NCBI GenBank assembly: GCA_947374445.1
Contig: CANCBY010000090.1
Location: 1 to 9,177, forward strand
From: Pseudobdellovibrionaceae bacterium
GTDB lineage: Bacteria; Bdellovibrionota; Bdellovibrionia; Bdellovibrionales; Bdellovibrionaceae
Length of the DNA: 9,177 nucleotides
Direction: 5' to 3'
In this document: positions 6,480 through 9,177 of the stretch, piece by piece
Position numbering within the stretch: the first letter of the stretch is position 1
Layout of the letters: each line of letters starts with the position of its first letter
Notes under the pieces: model-generated
Seen by the model: the letters and a program-made list of their open reading frames with translations, nothing else
The model's database searches: none
What the model was told of the DNA's origin: nothing
Program-made: the position numbers and the translations under genes

Positions 6480-7555
6480 TAAGGACTCTTCGTCTGATTT
6501 TTGAGAGCTTCAGCTTGGAAGTGCGCAACGAGAGGGTCGACTAGGTTTTCGAAAGCTCCACCCATCACAGCGTCAATCGAGTGTATAGTCAGACCAATTC
6601 GATGATCAGTGATTCGAGTTTGCGGAAAATTATAAGTGCGAATGCGCTCTGAGCGATCGCCAGTTCCAATTTGAGCTAGGCGTGCATCGGAGGCTTCTTT
6701 TGTTTTTTTGTCTTCTTCGATCTGCACAAGTTTAGAATAAAGAATTTTAAGCGCGATCTCTTTGTTGCCGAGCTGCGATTTGCCTTGTTGGCAAAATACT
6801 ATAATGCCCGTAGGTAAATGCGTCGCCCGAACGGCAGAGTCTGTTGTATTGACCGACTGACCTCCTGCACCTTGAGATCTGGTCACATCGATGCGGATTT
6901 CGTTCATGTTGAGTTTTACATCGACTTCTTCTTGCTCAGGAATAACCGCCACAGTCACTGTTGATGTGTGAATGCGACCTTGTGTTTCGGTTTTTGGAAC
7001 GCGCTGAACGCGATGAACTCCGCTCTCGTACTTGAGTTTTGAAAACACAGACTCGCCAGAAATACTGGCGATAACCTCTTTGACTCCGCCGACATTGCCG
7101 TCAGACCGAGACATTAACGAAACCTTCCAGCCTTGAGTGCCTGCGTATTTTACGTAGCCCGTGAAAAGTTCCTCTGCAAAAAGGCTGGCCTCATCTCCAC
7201 CGGCTCCCGCTCTGATTTCAAGAATGATGTTTTTATCATCATTTGGATCCTTGGGGATAAGTGATAATTTAAGTCTCTCTTCAAGAGGTGAAATTTCGGC
7301 TTCAAGAATTTTAATTTCTTCTTTGGCCATCTCACGAAACTCAGCATCGGATTCGGTATTTAAAATCTCAACATTTGAGGCAAGTTCGTTTTTTTTCTTT
7401 GTGTAATCACGATAGATCACAACGATCTTTTGCAGATCGGCGAGCTCTTTCATGAAAGCGCGGTACTGTTTTTGATCTGAGGCAATATCGGGCTTTTGCA
7501 AAGCCAGATTGACTTCTTCGTAGCGCGATTCAACTTCTTTGAGCTTTGAAAACAT
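6479..7555 (-). CDS. prfA: Peptide chain release factor 1 (RF1)
   Basis: Recognises UAA and UAG in the ribosomal A site and triggers peptide release. The protein has 358 residues, the usual size. The helical N-terminal domain is followed by IRAGAGGDEASLFAEEL, the stop-codon recognition region VQRVPKTETQGRIHTS with a PxT tripeptide (PKT, 187-189), which marks RF1 rather than RF2 (SPF), and the peptidyl-transferase motif QGAGGQ with GGQ at 231-233; Gln233 is the methylation target of PrmC encoded next. No programmed frameshift is present, as expected for RF1. The start at 7555 has GAGG some 11 nt upstream, rather far but with no better candidate. Because a strong terminator lies just before it (7591-7623), transcription of prfA depends on read-through or on a promoter I cannot identify. 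Confidence 0.97.
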   Translation of the reverse strand: MFSKLKEVESRYEEVNLALQKPDIASDQKQYRAFMKELADLQKIVVIYRDYTKKKNELASNVEILNTESDAEFREMAKEEIKILEAEISPLEERLKLSLIPKDPNDDKNIILEIRAGAGGDEASLFAEELFTGYVKYAGTQGWKVSLMSRSDGNVGGVKEVIASISGESVFSKLKYESGVHRVQRVPKTETQGRIHTSTVTVAVIPEQEEVDVKLNMNEIRIDVTRSQGAGGQSVNTTDSAVRATHLPTGIIVFCQQGKSQLGNKEIALKILYSKLVQIEEDKKTKEASDARLAQIGTGDRSERIRTYNFPQTRITDHRIGLTIHSIDAVMGGAFENLVDPLVAHFQAEALKNQTKSP

Positions 7556-7590
7556 GGAGCTTAATTCCTCAGCCGACAGACTCAGTGAAC

Positions 7591-7623
7591 AAAAAAAATG
7601 CGGTCTCCTGAATGGGACCGCAT
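7591..7623 (-). terminator. Intrinsic terminator between rpmE2 and prfA
   Basis: On the minus strand ATGCGGTC (plus 7616-7623) pairs perfectly with GACCGCAT (plus 7598-7605), with two more CC/GG pairs possible across a bulged A, followed by eight T residues (plus 7591-7598; the first is shared with the stem). It starts 26 nt after the rpmE2 stop and ends 35 nt before prfA. It should terminate most transcripts from rho and rpmE2, which need far more product than prfA, prmC and murA in the case of the ribosomal protein. Confidence 0.85.
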
Positions 7624-7648
7624 CTTCTTGAATTTCGCAATTTGAGAT

Positions 7649-7894
7649 TTACTTTTTGCCGTATTTCTTTTTGAAACGGTCAATGCGACCCTCAGTATCC
7701 ATCACACGCTGTTTGCCTGTGAAGAAAGGGTGAGATTGAGATGAGATCTCAACTTTGATCAATGGGTATGTTTTTCCGTCTTCCCATTTAACCGTTTCTT
7801 GTGAGTTCATTGTCGATTGTGACAAGAATGAATAGTCGCAAGATACGTCTTTGAAAACTACGTCTCTCATTACTGGGTGCAATTTTTCTTTCAT
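7649..7894 (-). CDS. rpmE2: 50S ribosomal protein bL31, type B (zinc-independent form)
   Basis: Ribosomal protein L31, part of the intersubunit bridge with the 30S head. The 81 residues contain the type B signatures VKWEDGKTYPLIKVEISSQSHPFFTGKQ and DTEGRIDRFKKKYGKK. Only one cysteine (VSCDYSF) is present and the CxxC zinc ligands of the type A form are absent, so this is the zinc-independent, C-minus type. The start at 7894 has a purine-rich GAAGAGAGAG just upstream. It lies 167 bp after rho in a spacer with a possible promoter and two inverted repeats, and is followed by a strong terminator, so it may be expressed largely on its own. In bacteria with two copies the type B gene is often Zur-regulated; here its position in the rho cluster suggests it is the ordinary housekeeping copy, but other copies cannot be seen. 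Confidence 0.95.
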   Translation of the reverse strand: MKEKLHPVMRDVVFKDVSCDYSFLSQSTMNSQETVKWEDGKTYPLIKVEISSQSHPFFTGKQRVMDTEGRIDRFKKKYGKK

Positions 7895-7913
7895 ACTCTC
7901 TCTTCTTTCTTTC

Positions 7914-8011
7914 CGGCAGGATTGGCTGCCGCCATTAATTCAAGACGGGCTCAAATCTTCAATGACTGCCGCTTGGAGGATCACGCCGACAAAACAAATG
8001 CCGACCGTGAT
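7914..8011 (-). promoter_or_regulatory. Candidate structured leader of rpmE2
   Basis: In the spacer before rpmE2 the minus-strand RNA can form a hairpin with arms at plus 8006-8011 and 7980-7985 (ATCACG/CGTGAT), and a second hairpin CGGCAG-CCAATC-CTGCCG (plus 7926-7931 and 7914-7919) directly before the ribosome binding site. A second CGGCAG at plus 7966-7971 could pair with the same CTGCCG, giving two mutually exclusive folds. Structured, autoregulatory L31 leaders are known in other bacterial groups; I do not recognise this one as a member of a named family. Confidence 0.35.
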
Positions 8012-8026
8012 GTTTTATTACGCACT

Positions 8027-8055
8027 GATATACACAACGCTATGCCGCCTGTCGA
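8027..8055 (-). promoter_or_regulatory. Possible sigma-70-type promoter for rpmE2
   Basis: On the minus strand TCGACA (plus 8050-8055, five of six to TTGACA) is separated by 17 bp from TATATC (plus 8027-8032, four of six to TATAAT), starting 7 bp after the rho stop codon. Transcription would begin near 8020 and give rpmE2 a leader of about 125 nt. It would let the ribosomal protein be expressed independently of rho. The -10 is only moderate, so this is tentative. Confidence 0.33.
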
Positions 8056-8061
8056 GGCCTA

Positions 8062-9177
8062 TTAGCCCTTACCGCCGCCCATAGAGTCCAAAAATGCCGT
8101 GTTGGTTTTTGCCACAGACACCTTGTCTAACAAAAATTCCATGGCATCAACGACGTTCATGGGAGCTAGGACTTTTCGTAAAATCCATAGTCTATTCAGA
8201 TCTTTAGCTTCAATCAGCAAGTCCTCTTTTCGAGTTCCTGACTTATTGATGTCCATGCATGGGAAAATACGCTTTTCCATGAGCTTGCGATCCAAGTGGA
8301 TCTCTGAATTGCCGGTCCCTTTGAACTCTTCAAAGATGACCTCATCCATACGAGAGCCAGTATCGATCAAAGCTGTCGCGATGATCGTTAAAGAACCGCC
8401 CTCTTCGATGTTTCGGGCAGCGCCGAAAAAGCGTTTTGGTTTATGAAGGGCGTTTGAGTCCACACCACCAGAAAGAATTTTTCCAGACGGTGGCACAACC
8501 GTGTTGTAAGCACGGGCCAAACGAGTGATTGAGTCGAGCAAAATCACAACATCGTGTTTGTGCTCGACCAACCGTTTTGCTTTCTCGATGACCATCTCTG
8601 CTACCTGAACGTGGCGAGTTGGTGGTTCATCGAAGGTAGAACTAACTACTTCGCCCTTTACAGAGCGAAGCATGTCGGTCACCTCTTCCGGACGCTCATC
8701 GATCAAAAGAACGATCAGCTTCACTTCGGGATGATTTGTAGAAATCGCATTGGCGATATTCTGCATCAGAACAGTCTTACCGGTTCGAGGAGGCGCAACA
8801 ATAAGAGCACGCTGGCCCTTACCTAGTGGCGCCATCAAGTCTACGACTCGAGTCGTGTAGTCACTTGGATTGTGTTCAAGCTTGAGCTGCTTTTGCGGAT
8901 AAAGCGGAGTCAAATTATCGAAAAGAATTTTATCTTTTCCTTGCTCTGCAGTCTCAAAATTGAGGGTGTCTACTTTAAGAAGTGCGAAGTATCTTTCGCC
9001 CTCTTTAGGAGGACGAACTGTTCCAGTGACGGTGTCACCAGTACGCAAACCAAATCTTCGGATTTGCGCTGGAGATACGTAAATATCATCTGGACCTGGA
9101 AGGTAGTTATAGTCGGGAGATCGAAGGAAGCCGTATCCGTCTGGAAGAATTTCGAGACAGCCGGATCCAAAAATATC
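8062..9177 (-). CDS. rho: Transcription termination factor Rho (N-terminus beyond the right edge)
   Basis: Hexameric RNA-dependent ATPase that terminates transcription at C-rich, unstructured RNA. The frame is open from the window edge; 371 residues are visible and about 50 N-terminal ones are missing compared with E. coli Rho (419). Numbering from the first visible residue: the RNA-binding cold-shock-like domain begins at once with LEILPDGYGFLRSPDYNYL; Walker A is APPRTGKT (128-135); Walker B lies in VVILLDSITRLARA (210-223); the Q-loop is SGKILSGGVDSNALHKPKRF; the R-loop contains EEFKGTGN. All key elements are intact, so the protein should be active. An in-frame TTG at 9048 lies inside the RNA-binding domain and is not the start. 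Rho is first in a cluster with rpmE2, prfA, prmC and murA, an order familiar from Bdellovibrio-like and other delta-type proteobacteria. Confidence 0.97.
   Translation of the reverse strand, partial: DIFGSGCLEILPDGYGFLRSPDYNYLPGPDDIYVSPAQIRRFGLRTGDTVTGTVRPPKEGERYFALLKVDTLNFETAEQGKDKILFDNLTPLYPQKQLKLEHNPSDYTTRVVDLMAPLGKGQRALIVAPPRTGKTVLMQNIANAISTNHPEVKLIVLLIDERPEEVTDMLRSVKGEVVSSTFDEPPTRHVQVAEMVIEKAKRLVEHKHDVVILLDSITRLARAYNTVVPPSGKILSGGVDSNALHKPKRFFGAARNIEEGGSLTIIATALIDTGSRMDEVIFEEFKGTGNSEIHLDRKLMEKRIFPCMDINKSGTRKEDLLIEAKDLNRLWILRKVLAPMNVVDAMEFLLDKVSVAKTNTAFLDSMGGGKG

Noticed and set aside
8488..8505. TGGCAC-like stretch inside rho as a sigma-54 site
   Set aside because: After the five-base gap the sequence is TGTT, not TTGC, and it lies within a highly conserved coding segment.
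9046..9048. TTG at 9048 as the rho start
   Set aside because: The frame is open to the window edge and the residues upstream are the conserved Rho RNA-binding domain (DGYGFLRSPDYNYLPGP), so the gene simply runs off the window.

Overview
The window is a stretch of bacterial chromosome in which every protein gene I accept lies on the minus strand. Reading right to left, the order is rho, rpmE2 (bL31 type B), prfA, prmC, murA, an intergenic region, a large GYF/TPR membrane protein, a small three-helix membrane protein and serS. The rho-rpmE-prfA-prmC-murA order, a TPR protein with an N-terminal GYF-like domain, and the moderate, slightly AT-rich base composition (by eye) together suggest a member of the Bdellovibrionota / former Deltaproteobacteria. 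That placement is inference from synteny and style, not from a marker search. There is no sign of an insertion sequence, prophage, CRISPR array, tRNA or rRNA.

Right part (about 4370-9177): a housekeeping translation, termination and cell-wall cluster. The 3' part of rho is followed by a 167-bp spacer with a possible promoter and inverted repeats, then rpmE2. A strong intrinsic terminator separates rpmE2 from prfA. prfA, prmC and murA are tightly coupled: prfA and prmC overlap by 1 nt (TAATG), and prmC and murA overlap by 8 nt. PrmC methylates the GGQ glutamine of the RF1 encoded just upstream, so enzyme and substrate are co-expressed.

Middle (about 3800-4369): no large gene, but this is the most interesting part. 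It reads on the plus strand as an ordered regulatory cassette: a perfect 15-bp inverted repeat (3890-3925) with a third copy of its half-site (3943-3949), a textbook sigma-54 promoter (3997-4012), a 35-codon ORF for a positively charged single-helix membrane peptide (4026-4133), two related hairpins that both expose the same 11-nt C-rich loop (GATCCCCTCCC), and an intrinsic terminator (4309-4345) whose loop carries a third CCCCTC. I interpret this as a sigma-54-dependent small RNA with anti-Shine-Dalgarno-like loops, possibly also encoding a micropeptide. I recognise no described RNA family in it. It is convergent with murA and divergent from the TPR gene.

Left part (1-3799): a 977-residue protein predicted to have a cytoplasmic GYF-like domain, one membrane helix and a long TPR solenoid. 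It is followed by a 102-residue three-helix membrane protein and then serS, whose 3' part lies outside the window. Spacings of 55 and 7 bp suggest the three are co-transcribed.
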